Assembly (NCBI GenBank): GCA_036674765.1
Contig: JARVKI010000092.1
Span: forward strand, 1-64,000
DNA from: Seiridium cupressi
Taxonomy: Eukaryota; Ascomycota; Sordariomycetes; Amphisphaeriales; Sporocadaceae
Direction: 5' to 3'
DNA length: 64,000 nt
Shown in pieces: positions 10,206 to 21,168 of this stretch. Made by a program: the position numbers and the translations under genes. Positions within the stretch are counted from its first letter, which is position 1. Each line of letters opens with the position of its first letter. Below the pieces are notes generated by a model. It was not told where the DNA came from. It saw only the letters and a list, made by a program, of their open reading frames with translations, and searched no databases.

Positions 10206-10849
10206 ACTTTTCAGTCGTACAATTACGTGCCGTGAGTAGATAGAGAAGGGGTGAGAAGAAACAGTTGTAGAAACGCGGTAAGTAGGCAGCAGCTTGAAGA
10301 TGTTGGCTGAGGTGGGGTCACAATCGATAAGCGCGCTTTGGGCTACACTGACTGCACGTCAGATGGACATCCGGTATCTCTCCAGATCTCCTATTGAAGG
10401 CGTGATGTCTGATGTAGCCAAGAAGAATAGACGTGCGGTAAAACGTGTTCCATTCCCGCGTATGGCTCGTTTAAGTGGGGAAGAATATGGTGGGAGACCA
10501 AATACCGGCTGACCTCCTTTATTCGGCTTATAGCTACCAAGCGGACCATCATCCAAAATTAGCTATACCGTATGGCAGATTCCAATGGACTATTGCGATC
10601 TCTGACCATGGTGTCGGGCCAGTCACTAACCCAATCCTGCTTTTCCTCACGGTTTCGCGCATGTGGCAGGTTTTATGCCGTGACATATAAGCGCGTCTTT
10701 CTGCTTAAGCTTCTATTATATTTATAAGACATCACTGCCATTTCCTCGTCGGTGCTGGCCCCCCGTACCCGACCTGCCCTCATGGGTGTCAAGGTAGCAG
10801 ATGATGTCCAAGAACCTCTGACGCCATTCCCGAAATTAAGTTGTGCCGC
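10206..10849. other. Intergenic, nothing recognised
   Basis: Several short overlapping frames on both strands, none with a family signature. Confidence 0.4.
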
Positions 10850-11177
10850 CTTTCTTGATGACCCAGGGTGGCTGCGTATCTGGGCGATCAACAGCAAAAT
10901 TGAGGCGGGAAATTCCAGTGTATGATTCTATTGTGTCAATCATGTCGAGTCCTGTTTCGAGATTGACGTCGGCGTTCATGCTCAGCAAGAGTATCAACAC
11001 ATCTAGACGCCTATAGACTACAGCATAATGTATTGGCGCCATTCCATATTGTTCCAACTCATTTACCTGACTGGGGAATTTGAGAAATAGTTTTTCAAGT
11101 ATCTTCAAGTCACGCTGCTCCCGATGCTTCGATGGGGGCGGCTTGGCAGCCTGGTTGACATGTATCGTTTTAGTCAC
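10850..11177 (-). pseudogene. Ankyrin-repeat protein fragment
   Basis: On the minus strand a ~110-codon frame contains one clear ankyrin repeat, with ELEQYGMAPIHYAVVYRRLD followed by VLILLLSMNADVN. This fits the G-TPLH-A ... LLL--GADVN consensus. A weaker second unit follows and ends in NFAVDRP. The frame begins without ATG and ends shortly after, so only part of a longer protein is present. In fungi such repeats are often C-terminal parts of NACHT/STAND or regulatory proteins. No partner exon is found nearby. Confidence 0.6.
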
Positions 11178-12920
11178 CTTTACTAGACCGGATGGTGCTT
11201 TTACGTTTTACCGAGTTGACCAGCGATTCTGTTATGCTAGCAACAAACTCAGAGGAAGAAAACGAGCGTACAGTCAGACCATGTGAACAAGCACAGCTTA
11301 CGACTTGAGCTACGCCGTCAATGCCATCCTAAGTCTAGATCCTCCTTTCAACCATAGCTGTGGCCTGTATCCTTCACTACTCTGGTTATACGCACGGATA
11401 CCGCGGCGGACATTGAGCTATACGTTTGCGTGCTACCATAGGTTTACATTACCATATGCGCATATATTCACATAGGTAAGTAGCTTCACACTCAGTCGAG
11501 GTTTAGAAATGTTGAAACTTCTCCTATTCCAAAAGACATGCAGCTAGGGTAATGAGATAAGTATTGTGTGAGGTCTGAGCCGGGAATACGGCCCGGACCG
11601 TCGCACATAGTAGCAGCCAATATTAGCCCACGAATTTATGTGTCCCCCATCTAATATCGCGTATTGATGACAAGGGCTTGGCATCAAGCGCTGACGTAAC
11701 TCTGGCTGCTCAGGAACCCCCAGAGCTCCCGGTGGTTGGTGGTCAGTGTGCATCTACGTAGAAATACTGGGTATACCGGTATTCAGTCTACCAAAATGGA
11801 AGATAGGGCTTTGACTATCCACACTCTTTATTTTATGTTGCAGTATATCGTGAAATCACGTTATTTATTGACTTTGTTAGTTTAGAGACTAAGATGTGGT
11901 TTCCATAAGTGTTGCCAGAGAGTATCAAAAATCCCTAATTCTCCAACTAAACTTTAAAGGAATACAGGCTGAATTAAGAATGCTAAATGCGTACCTAGGT
12001 ACACATATTTATTTCTTAGTGCCAAACTTTGTCTTTGTTCAAACCAGTATACTAGGGTCGGTGCGGCGTCACCGTCCAAGCCCTCAAAGAGACCGTTAAG
12101 ATCTTCCACAAGTTTCTCCGGAAGAGGCCCGATGTGGATACCAGCAGCGTATGTACCTAGCTGTGCCTGGTTGCGCGGTCGCAAGGCCACAAGTCTGCCT
12201 TCCGTCTCTCGCCTCTTCTACGCTCTTTCTTCCTTCCCTTCCCCTCACTCCCCTTACTCCCGGCCCCAAAACATAACCTCCAGTAATCCCACCATGGGAA
12301 GCAATCTACTACAGACATTTATATTAAAAGGGTTCCCAAGGAGATTAATCCGTGCAAGGTTATAGGTATACCCCCATTCGCAGTCCGTCCCGGGACACCT
12401 AGTTCCCTTCTCCTTGGCGCTGCCTTGCCATCAATAGAGGTTAATACGTCTTCGTCAGCAGTATCAGGGGTCAACGAAGGTTGCCATATCATATTTATAA
12501 GGTGTTAAAAACGTTGAAGCTCGCATCCGCAGCCAATGTCATCAACCCGATTTTCAAGCGTCTTGTTGGAGTGCAAATGGTCGCCCCCCGAAACCAAACG
12601 GTGTTGTCATACACGTGCTATAGTAGATAGCAAAAGGAATGTCCATCCTGTTTCGTACTATGATTACTCCATTGTTTGTCCCTTGTCCATCTCACGCTAA
12701 CCCTCTTAGCGAGCCACCGAATGGGACCATTTGGTGAATATGATATAATATCGGTTTTGACTAATTTTGGGTGGCATCATCTAGGGTGATGGTGCTTTTG
12801 TGAACTGACAACTACTTTGATTGATCGATTAAGTTTGGTTCTCTTGTGATATGATGGACATAGAGGTTCGCATGCCCGGCGTGACTTGGTATATTATCTT
12901 CCTAAACGCTCGCTGACTAA
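11178..12920. other. Intergenic, no supported gene
   Basis: A 78-residue minus-strand frame at 11954-12190 contains AGIHIGPLPEKLVEDLNGLF and looks weakly coding, but I cannot place it. It may be another relic. Nothing else is supported. Confidence 0.4.
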
Positions 12921-12927
12921 TGCGTAC

Positions 12928-12935
12928 TATAAATA
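12928..12935 (+). promoter_or_regulatory. TATA-like box upstream of NmrA-like gene
   Basis: TATAAATA lies 257 bp upstream of the ATG at 13192, on the coding strand. The distance implies a 5' leader of roughly 200 bp, which contains a short upstream reading frame overlapping the start codon. Confidence 0.4.
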
Positions 12936-13191
12936 AGCCCACCATCGCATCGCCAGCTGGCGGGCTCTGCGGTTGCTTGCATTGATTACACAGTCGAACA
13001 CGGATTACAAATCATACATCATATCGTGATCACGACAGCGGCCTCGCCTCAAATATCCTTGGAAATATTCGGTACAAAAAGGGCTTATCAAGTAATGGAA
13101 ATAGAGAAAGCTCACTTCAGTCTCATGAGTACGAGCCTTACACACATTACACTACAGTCACCGCCAAGTCGTCAATTTCCCGAGTTGCACC

Positions 13192-14160
13192 ATGCCCTTC
13201 ACCAAGATAGTTGTTGCTGGGAGCACTGGTTACCTTTCTGACCATGTACTTCCTGCACTTCTAAACTCAACCAAGCCTAAATTCGACATCACGGTTCTCA
13301 CCCGTATCAACAGCGGCAAGACCCTGTCTCTACAAGGCGCCAAGGTTATCCCAGTCGACTATGAAGATCACGCAGCTCTCGTGCGCGCTGTCGCTGGCGC
13401 AGAAGCTATCCTTTCTCTCATAGCCGGCACTGCAAATAAGTTGGTGGACCTTAACCTGCTCAGGGCCGCGCAAGAGGCCGGGGTTCGGCGCATCTTCCCA
13501 TCCGAATACACTATAGATGCACTGCACCCACAAGCTGTGTCACTCTTGACCGAAGGCATCGAGAGGTCAGGATTCGTCTCACATGTTTATGTCGCTCGCC
13601 AGTTTGCCGCACTAGCTGACGAAGGTGGACCGACGAGCTTCACCACGATCGTTCCATCTGCCTTTATCGACGGCTGGCTCGAAGGTGCCTTTGGGCTGTT
13701 CGAACCCAAGAACCACAAAGTAACACTGCTTGACGGAGGCAACCACCAGTTCACGGGATGTTCGTTGCCCTTCGTCGCTGCTTGCATCGTCGCTATACTC
13801 CAGATGGATGAGGAAAAGACTAAAAACAAGCGGGTTCACATCAGTGAAGTGCGCATGACTGGGAATGAAGTGGTAGGGGCTTATGAGGAAGCGACAGGCG
13901 CAAGATTTGAGAAGACTTCCACTGCGTTGCAAGCGCTGCTTGATCAACGCGACGAGCATCTGAAGGCTGGAGAGGTATTCCCTGCCGTCTTCCTCGGCAT
14001 TCAAATAGCAGCCTTTGCCGGGAGCGGCCCAGGGGACCTCGAGGATGGCTTAGAGTTTGATTTGGACGGGCTATTGACTGTGAAGAGGAAAACTCTGAAA
14101 GAGCTGACTACTGAGGCTGTGCAGAAGGTTGCAGCAGTACGGTCAGCAACTGTACCATGA
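13192..14160 (+). CDS. NmrA-like / isoflavone-reductase-like NAD(P)-binding protein
   Basis: A single-exon 322-residue protein of the NmrA/isoflavone reductase branch of atypical short-chain dehydrogenases. The N-terminal Rossmann unit is KIVVAGSTGYLSDHVLPALL, followed by DITVLTR at the second strand and the RIFPSEYT strand usual for this family. The Gly loop reads GxxGxxS instead of GxxGxxG, so the third Gly that normally contacts the dinucleotide is replaced. Length and C-terminus are normal, so the gene looks intact. Members either reduce aromatic or secondary metabolites or act as redox sensors without catalysis; which applies cannot be told. It lies among broken metabolic genes (P450, AKR, SDR) and may belong to the same former gene group. 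Confidence 0.85.
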   Translation: MPFTKIVVAGSTGYLSDHVLPALLNSTKPKFDITVLTRINSGKTLSLQGAKVIPVDYEDHAALVRAVAGAEAILSLIAGTANKLVDLNLLRAAQEAGVRRIFPSEYTIDALHPQAVSLLTEGIERSGFVSHVYVARQFAALADEGGPTSFTTIVPSAFIDGWLEGAFGLFEPKNHKVTLLDGGNHQFTGCSLPFVAACIVAILQMDEEKTKNKRVHISEVRMTGNEVVGAYEEATGARFEKTSTALQALLDQRDEHLKAGEVFPAVFLGIQIAAFAGSGPGDLEDGLEFDLDGLLTVKRKTLKELTTEAVQKVAAVRSATVP

Positions 14161-14555
14161 CTCCTCTGTACAAGCACGTGGTCGTGCCTCGGCTGAGACT
14201 GTACGAATGATGCTATAATTAAGTATAAGAGTGGCTAGATGGACACCGATCGCTCGCGTCTACTAGGTGCTTGTGTTTCCACCCAAAGAGATTTTGGTAA
14301 GAGCAACCTCACGAACTGTGATAAGTAGGCGTTGCATTTGGGCATCTATTCAGCCTGCACGTGATGTATTAAACAACGGGCAGCAGAGCTCATGGCTACC
14401 TCAGCCTCCTGGTAATCCCTCGATCCCTGCCTCGCCTAATTGGTCAAAACAGTGGTGACGCGGCTGCCCGGGCGCAAACTCCCTTCATCAGCCCGCGAGC
14501 GAATTTCCCTCTCAGCCCAACAGAGGAAGACTTCTTTTAGTACCACTCTTCTAAG
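14161..14555. other. Intergenic, nothing recognised
   Basis: Contains the 3' flank of the NmrA-like gene and the promoter side of the NACHT/STAND relic. No distinct motif or RNA is seen. Confidence 0.4.
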
Positions 14556-15880
14556 ATGATAGATCCTGTAGCAGCAGTTGGAGTAGCCTCGGCCGCCATT
14601 ACCTTTCTCGACTTCTCTTGGACGCTTGTCAAACTTTCAATCGAGGTGTACAAGTTACAATCTGGAGCCAGTGCTGACAAACTCCACATCGACAAGCTCA
14701 TCCGTACTCTTAGAGGAGCGTCTGACCGACTTTCAAGTGATATCAAACACGGCAAATCGAAATATGGGAATGTCATGAAAGCAATTGCAAAAGACTCTAT
14801 CGATCTTGCGCAAAAGCTGCTTCAAGTCCTGAAGAAGCTAGGCGGACACACGAAGAAGCAAGCGTTCTGGAGAAATGTGCAAGTCCAATGGCGGATTTCA
14901 AGGAAGTCCAGCCTCATCGAAAAGATCGCAGGGTGTGTGGCAGACAATTGCTCTAGGATTGACCTCGAACTCGGTTGTTTGTCTAGGTAAGATGAGTCTC
15001 GCACGAACTTGGATCTTTTCTTTCATCTTGGCTAACGGATCAATACTTCGCAGATATGAACAATCCACGATAAAGCGCACGTTGACAGCCCTAAAGACAG
15101 AGAGCGAGGCATTCGGACTCGAAGTTATGTAGCAAATGAAAACAGGCACGAAGACCTCACCTCTACCCTCAAGAAGACAGAAGCCGAAGATGATCACATG
15201 AAGAGGTCCGATACCAAGAATGCAAATGGCGATCAAGAAAGCGCTGTAACCCAGTTCCTGTTTGCGATCAGCGCTATGCTCCGACAATCCAAAGCACTTC
15301 CATCCTATGTTGGGACGTATTGCATTTTAGTCAAACATCTTTCGTGAGGAATGGGTTCAGAACACAGAAGGAAGAAGTTCTGTATGTATTAGTATACGAC
15401 AGGGTCGAGATTAAAATAAGACTGTTACTAGTCTCAAGAGTGCTGCCAGTATCATGCTCCTTTATCGCGACTGAACATGAATTCCACACAGCATCAGCAT
15501 ATGCCATTCACACCCTGTGATCTCGGAAGATGTCTCAAATACAAACCAAAGCACCTCCATATCAACAATCGCCAAATGCATCAAGTGTCTGACACCGACA
15601 ACGAAGGAGCGACCAACAGTCAACAAGGTCGGAACCGACGGAAAGTCTAGGCATGATTCCAACTGCGGCCTTCAAGTGATGGTGGCATTTTTGACATCTT
15701 GAAGAAGGCTGGAATTGGAAAAGCAATACTCATAAAGTACGTTTATGATCAGAACCGGACCAGGACCAACCTTGGCCAATGGGTAGACGCGAAATCCTTA
15801 GCACGTTTCTGCTTCTAGATCTCTACGAGCGATGACCTTCAATAGTCTCTCAACGGCTCTCCTCTAATATCAAGATCTGT
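14556..15880 (+). pseudogene. STAND/NACHT (NLR-like) protein, degenerate
   Basis: ATG 14556 opens MIDPVAAVGVASAAITFLDF, the usual start of fungal STAND/NLR-like proteins (N-terminal helical domain ahead of NACHT). A normal intron (about 14989-15053) joins a second exon reading RYEQSTIKRTLTALKTESEA, but a stop follows at about 15130 and a frameshift just after it. The old frame then continues in pieces (RHEDLTSTLKKTEAEDD). Near 15700 a decayed NACHT core is legible: KAGIGKAILIKYVYDQNR (Walker A with the Ser/Thr lost) and LGQWVDAKSLA. DLQ-stop-SLNG further on recalls the next conserved segment. The rest of the ATPase and the repeat domain are gone. The family works in self/non-self recognition and programmed cell death. 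Confidence 0.8.
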
Positions 15881-16178
15881 TTCGACGGAAGGCCTTATAT
15901 CCCGTATACGAAAAGATTCCAAGAACAGTTTAATGAATATATAAGAGATTTCTCTTTTCCTTTTTCGTTCTACGCAACCTTTGCACGCCTGCAGTCTCCA
16001 GATTCAATAATCAGATCTCAGTTTTGGTTTTCAATCGCCTCCGACCTCAAGCATAGGAAGTAGGATGATCCGAGGTCTTGGTATGGCTATGGCGATAGTT
16101 ATACATGCCGAGGTGGTCGATTGCCATTGTTCACCTCAAGGCCTCTTTTATCGCAGGTAAAGACTCTGGCAGTCCTTT
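15881..16178. other. Intergenic, nothing recognised
   Basis: Flank of the NACHT relic; any further remnants are too mutated to read. Confidence 0.3.
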
Positions 16179-16214
16179 CCAGGTTAGATACCAGGTTAGA
16201 TACCAGGTTAGATA
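16179..16214. repeat. 12-bp tandem repeat, three perfect copies
   Basis: CCAGGTTAGATA is repeated three times without change. It lies in an open but unconvincing frame (LDTRLDTRLD) in the region upstream of the 2OG oxygenase gene. Confidence 0.85.
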
Positions 16215-16581
16215 GAGTTGACAAGCAGCCGGACGCAGTTAGACCCGTAGAAGCTGAGACTCAGTCCGAGAATTTGTGCCACAATCAGACTGCCTTCCGT
16301 GATCGAGATGCTAGCAACACGATTCCTCCCGAGTTGCTCCTCGCCGGAAACTCATTCCTATGTGCGGAAGGTTACAGCAACATAGCGACCCGCAGCTGGA
16401 ATACATATCCCCTCTCTTTGTGTGACACCGGGCGATGTTGCGCCATACGAACTGGAATGACGAAATACACTTCCACGCACTCGGGTTGGATTACGGACCT
16501 CGGTGTGGGCCCCGGAGCGTCGGGGGAGGTCCGCTGAGGGGTGGGCGACTAATCGCCGTGTAAAGCTGCGACTATAATGTG

Positions 16582-16588
16582 TATAAAT
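16582..16588 (+). promoter_or_regulatory. TATA-like box of the 2OG oxygenase gene
   Basis: TATAAAT lies 151 bp upstream of the ATG at 16733 on the coding strand, in otherwise GC-normal sequence. Confidence 0.4.
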
Positions 16589-16732
16589 GGGAGGGGGGCT
16601 AGCTTATGACGCCATGAATTGATTTAATCTTCCCAAAGATCGATTTCTGGGAGAGCATTGTGAAGTTCTCCATCAGAATAGAATTACGACCAAGCTATTC
16701 TTTGCAAAAATTACGACAGGAAAATATTCAAG

Positions 16733-18162
16733 ATGCCTCACGCCGAACCCCAGCTTTACCAGTACTCCCACGTCCCGGAGACCAAAGAGAACCTGGAGTG
16801 GGCGGATCGTGAGTAGGACTTAGTCAACGCTCAAATGAAATCCAACTGACTTGATTCCTTTCATAGTCCCCAACATTGATCTCTCCAAATATGGAACACC
16901 CGAGGGCAATGCTGAGTTGGCACAGACACTCATCGACGCTATCCGCACAAAGGGCTTCTTCTACGTGACCAACTTTGGCATCTCCCAAGAAGCTGTCGAT
17001 AGGCAATTTGCCCTTGGACAAGCATTCTATGAGTTGCCCCTCGAAGAGAAACTCAAGTACGTTCCGGATCTGGAATCTGGAGATTACAATGGCTACAGAC
17101 CGGCCGGGCGACGCGTCCTCAGTGGCGGCATTACAGATAAGACGGAAGTTTGGAATATGGCGAGTAAGTATCATTATCGGACTCTCTGAGAGATGAAGAT
17201 ATGATTCTATCAGAAGTCATCATGAACTGATAACTCGACATAGCCAGGGACGGACATATCACCCAGCCTGTGCCGCAATTATTGAAGGAGAACTTGGCAC
17301 AGATTGAGGGGTTCGCGAAGGTAAGGAACAGCAAAACCAACCACAAACTACCACCTTAACTAACATGGAACATCAGGACCTTCACGACAAGATCCTCGAC
17401 CCGCTGAACCACCTGATCGCCCTGGCGCTGGAGCTGCCGCCAGACTTCTTCACCAAGGTGCACAAGTGGGAGACGCACGACGAGTCGCACCTGCGGTACA
17501 TGAAGTACTCCAAGTTCTCCGAGCAGGAGATCGAGCAGCTGTCGGACGGGCTCTGGTCGCGCGGCCACACGGACCTGGGCACCATCACGCTGCTGTTCCG
17601 GCAGCCCGTCGCCGCGCTGCAGATCCGCGACCACGCCACGGGCGAGTGGAAGTGGGCCAAGCCGCTCGACGGCAGCTTGACCGTCAACACGTGCGATGCG
17701 CTCAACTTCTTGACCGGCGGGTACATCAAGTCGACTATTCACCGGGTGAGTAGGCGATGACTCTTTATGTTTCTTCCCCTGCGAGAGGGACGTGCATCAA
17801 TGTGCTGATTTCACGACTATAGGTTTCTGTGCCGCCGAAAGACCAGCGCCACGTTGACCGCCTGGGCCTGCTCTACTTCGCCCGGCCGCAGAATGATCTC
17901 TCGTTGAAGACGATCGACTCTCCCGTCCTGAAGCGCGAGGGCTACACGCAGAACGAATTCGAGAAGGGTGGCCACCCTGTTCCGAACATGGGAGGTGAGT
18001 TGCCATGTAGCCACAAGAACTGTCCTACGTACCACATTGCTGACCATGCACCCAGAGTTCACCAAGCTGAAGCAACAATGGCAGCAGAGAAAGGGAGCAA
18101 CCTACAACTCCGGCGAGGGTCAACAGATCTTGCCCGGTTTCACTGGGCAGTACTTCAAGTAG
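16733..18162 (+). CDS. 2-oxoglutarate/Fe(II)-dependent dioxygenase (isopenicillin-N-synthase-like)
   Basis: Six exons (16733-16808, 16867-17163, 17244-17320, 17377-17745, 17823-17994, 18056-18162) close into a 365-residue protein; all five introns are GT..AG. The N-terminal domain shows TLIDAIRTKGFFYVTNFGIS, typical of the DIOX_N fold. The jelly-roll core has the iron triad: H214 and D216 in RGHTDLGTITLL, and H272 in STIHRVSVPP. An Arg for 2-oxoglutarate follows in VDRLGLLYFARP. It should hydroxylate, desaturate or cyclise a small molecule using O2 and 2-oxoglutarate. Exon 4 is clearly more GC-rich than its neighbours. Start choice rests on the first in-frame ATG and clean splicing. It is the best-preserved gene of the left accessory zone. 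Substrate unknown. Confidence 0.9.
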
Positions 18163-18344
18163 TTAAAGAGTGGCTCGCTCTTTGTGTGTACAAATCAGTC
18201 ATTACCCTCAATTTGACATATACCTCGAAAGAACTTGAAATGTTAAATTTATCCTTCCACGTATGATGTATCCGTATCATTGAAACCCTCACCATTTCTC
18301 CTATGCCGGCCTCAAATCCAACTCAGAAACCCACAGATCCGGCA

Positions 18345-18392
18345 GCATCTGGCTCAGCATCTGGCTCAGCATCTGGCTCAGCATCTGGCTCA
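18345..18392. repeat. 12-bp tandem repeat, four perfect copies
   Basis: GCATCTGGCTCA is repeated four times, starting 183 bp after the oxygenase stop and ending 17 bp before the end of the broken SDR on the other strand. In one frame it would code Ala-Ser-Gly-Ser, but that frame has no other support. Confidence 0.85.
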
Positions 18393-18409
18393 GCCAGGGA
18401 TCGTCTTGC

Positions 18410-19137
18410 CTACACTATAGTACGAAAAGCGTGTATACCACCCTTGGAATGCTCGGTTGCCAGCCCCTCCGAAATCATGCGCACGGCATCAACATCAGCT
18501 CCGTAGGTAATGGACTCGTCACTAGTCAGTAAGGCAGGCAGCGTACCCTTGAAGATGATATCGTCCATCTTGCCGTTCTTGCGACCAAGTGTTGTCTTGC
18601 CACCATTTTGCTCATAGAACAGCTTGAAGGCCTCCCGGCCGAACGCGGGCGCTCCGGCGGTGTACTTGGCGAGGCTGCGCTTGATCTCGTCCTGGTCGAG
18701 CGAGGAGGACTCAAGGGTGGTTTGCTTGGCTTGCATGGCGAGGATGGTCTTACTCTCTTCCTCGACGGTCTCAAAGCTCGGCTCCTTGACGGTGTGCTTG
18801 GCGTGGAAGACGGCTAGCTTGAGCTTGAGGTACTTGAAGGCTGGATGCGTGCTGATCCTCGCAAAGGTGCGCTGTAGGTCTGAGGCTTTGCTGTTGCTAG
18901 GAAACGAGTGCAGGACGCCGCCGTTGGACGTCCGCCGCAATGATATGCAGAGCTTCTCAACATTCTCCTTTTTCGGCGCCAGTAGAGCTACAGCCAGGTT
19001 GGGCTTGCAAGCATCCAGGCAATTCCAGCCCCTGACGTTGGCCCTGCAATGCGTGTTAGAAAGGATCAGAATGGCAATAGTGAAAAAGGCAGATACAGAC
19101 GAACACCAATGAGAATTGCTAATCCTGAAGGCCGCAT
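18410..19137 (-). pseudogene. Short-chain dehydrogenase/reductase relic
   Basis: The body (exon 19043-18410) resembles a fungal SDR group: RTFARISTHPAFKYLKLKLA, a KYTAGAPAFGREAFKLFYEQ helix, and IIFKGTLPALLTSDESITYG near the active-site region. A likely first exon (19137-19107, MRPSGLAILIG) and a 63-bp intron (19044-19106) with TAAC branch site precede it. The frame does not close across this intron, the Gly-rich cofactor loop after LIG is missing, and the protein stops early at GIHAFRTIV. I read it as a pseudogene that lost its cofactor loop and C-terminus. The original substrate is unknown; it is convergent with the 2OG oxygenase. Confidence 0.6.
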
Positions 19138-19920
19138 AATGTCGATTTATCTTCCGTTTGTTAACCTTGGAAATATTTGAAATGGGTACAAAGAATGATA
19201 CCGTAAAGTACGAGCAGAGTAACAGTTTGCCTGTTCCCTATTAAGGCTAATGCCCGCTATTAAAAGAAAGTGCGGCCAATATTAAACCTTAATAAAAAAA
19301 ATTCAAAAAAATTTAACCAACAACAGATTGTAAATGAGCTTTCTTTTTTTCCTTAGGTTAATTAGGATAATCTTCTTTTAGCGATAGTTTTTAAAGGTTT
19401 TCGCTGTTAGCGTTATTAACGGCTTAGCAACGCCAATTACCATATTAGGGAAAAGGCAGAATGTCACTATGCACATATTCCACGATATCTATTAATTACC
19501 GGCATTTATAGTTTACATTCGGATATCGCGGGGAGATGTTCTTAAATGTTGACTAACAACGTCTTTCAGGTACTAACTAGCTGCACGGGGTATGCAGATG
19601 TATCCCGACAGCTCGTCGCGCTATTCATCGCACTGGATGGTCCAATCAGCTTCGAAAGACAAACCCATATAAAGTGAACAAGTCCACCCGTGAGGTGATT
19701 CCTGAAAGTCAATTTTGACATTGTGAGTAGTATAACTTCTAGCCAGCAGAAGAGACTTCACCAGCTTTTGGGGTCGCATCTACGACAATCGTCCTTATTC
19801 CCCTGCTGCTGCAGAACATGTTACCATCCGGCTCTTCATCCGGCCAAGGTCCATGGCTTTGGGTATCATTAATAGGCTGTTTACATCATCACATATCATC
19901 CTCTTTGAAGACGTATTTCC
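19138..19920. other. Intergenic, partly AT-rich
   Basis: An AT-rich patch with TTAA-rich sequence lies at 19250-19480. This is the boundary between the relic-rich left zone and the conserved genes to the right. No gene or RNA is recognised. Confidence 0.5.
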
Positions 19921-21168
19921 TCAATTAGCGCCAACCACCCAGAGTTCAACACCAACAATGTCAAACTTTTCTCCCTCGTCACTGAGGGGGTCATTTTCAA
20001 AAGTCCCACACTTGGCACTTTGACCGCGGTTGAACCCATCGTCCAACCAGAGCCCATAACGGGCGTTGTGACCCTCTCCGCCACCAAGGGCTAGGAACGA
20101 TCGCTCCGAGCTTATGAAGTAAAACTGATCGCGGTCTCTCGATATGAGCCACGGATCTTCCGGTTCGTCATTCTGCTTGCCCTGCCTGGCATCTGGGGGT
20201 ACATATGGGAAATATTGAAATCGGATCGAGTGCTCTTCGACCTGAGCGGCTTCCAGCTTGTTCGTTGCAGGGTTGACGGGGGTTGGTGCCAAATGGTTCG
20301 CCGGAAATTTAGTCGCTGTAGGAGAATTTATGGTCGTTGATGCTCCGGTCAGCAGGTCGGCGTTCGGGTCTGAAGGTGGAGGTGGCAGGCTAGAGTGTAT
20401 CGAAGCTTTCCAGAGAAAACATTCTCCAGAACCGTAATAGCCAGCCGCTATATGTGGCGCTTCTGTCAGGTATGCACCGAATGTCTTTAATGCCTTTGTT
20501 AGCAACTACTTGCGCTTGGTGTGGCACAGAGACACTTGGGGTCTATGCCAAGGTGCCAGATGCTTATGATTGGAATAGAAGCTACTCACTCCCCCAACTC
20601 CATCCCGCACCACCAGGACGAAACCCACCCTCCGCCCTCTGTAATCATCACATAGCTTATAGAGCGTCGACAAGGAGCTCCCGTTCTGGTATAGACTGTA
20701 GACAAGCTTCCATTCTTCGCAGATCCTGAGACGTTCGGGAAAGTTCATGCGTATCGCTTCGCCTATGCTCGTGGTCAACAGCTGAGCGCCCCTGTCTGTG
20801 TCCTGTCGATAACCGGTGAGGACCAGCGGTTCGTAGTCGGGCATCACAAATGGTGATGCTGACCGTGATGGTCGCGCTGGTGTGAAGGGCTGGCTGATTC
20901 CATCCCCGAAGCTCGACGGGTGTTCCGATGGGAAAGTACGGCTGGTATGCATGCTTGCGTCTAGACTCGAGTTGGAGCGAGATGGGCCGAATGTCCGACC
21001 GAACCAGCCCGAGATCATGGAGCTTATGCCGAACTCCTCGTTCGATTGATGTGCGTACGCACCGGCGGGTGGTGTCGAGGTGCCGCTCGGCGATGAGAAG
21101 GAGTCTAGACCCGGTATGAGGACGCCTGAGTCGTGAGGCGAGCGTCCCTGACTACTCGCCCGGCTCAT
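19921..21168 (-). CDS. OXR1: TLDc-domain oxidation resistance protein (OXR1-like)
   Basis: Two exons (21168-20590, 20493-19921) give 383 residues; the 96-bp intron has a GTGAGT donor. The first ~105 residues are Ser/Pro/Gly-rich and probably disordered. The TLDc domain runs from about residue 115 to the end: YEPLVLTGY at its start, EEWKLVYSLYQNGSSLSTLY, FGAYLTEAP, YYGSGECFLWKAS, and the hallmark end FLALGGGEGHNARYGLWLDD ... GVELW. A Pro/Ser/Thr insert splits the domain, as is common in fungal members. OXR1 proteins protect against oxidative damage and bind the vacuolar ATPase to control its assembly. The gene is divergent from the unknown gene at 22012, sharing about 840 bp. Confidence 0.9.

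Noticed and set aside
17356..17753. Long antisense and alternate-frame ORFs over the oxygenase exon (up to 128 codons)
   Set aside because: They overlap a well-supported GC-rich exon with the iron-binding residues; the high GC content removes stops in other frames.
4339..19137. An active secondary-metabolite cluster
   Set aside because: No polyketide, peptide or terpene synthase is present and most tailoring genes are broken; only a decayed remnant is plausible.
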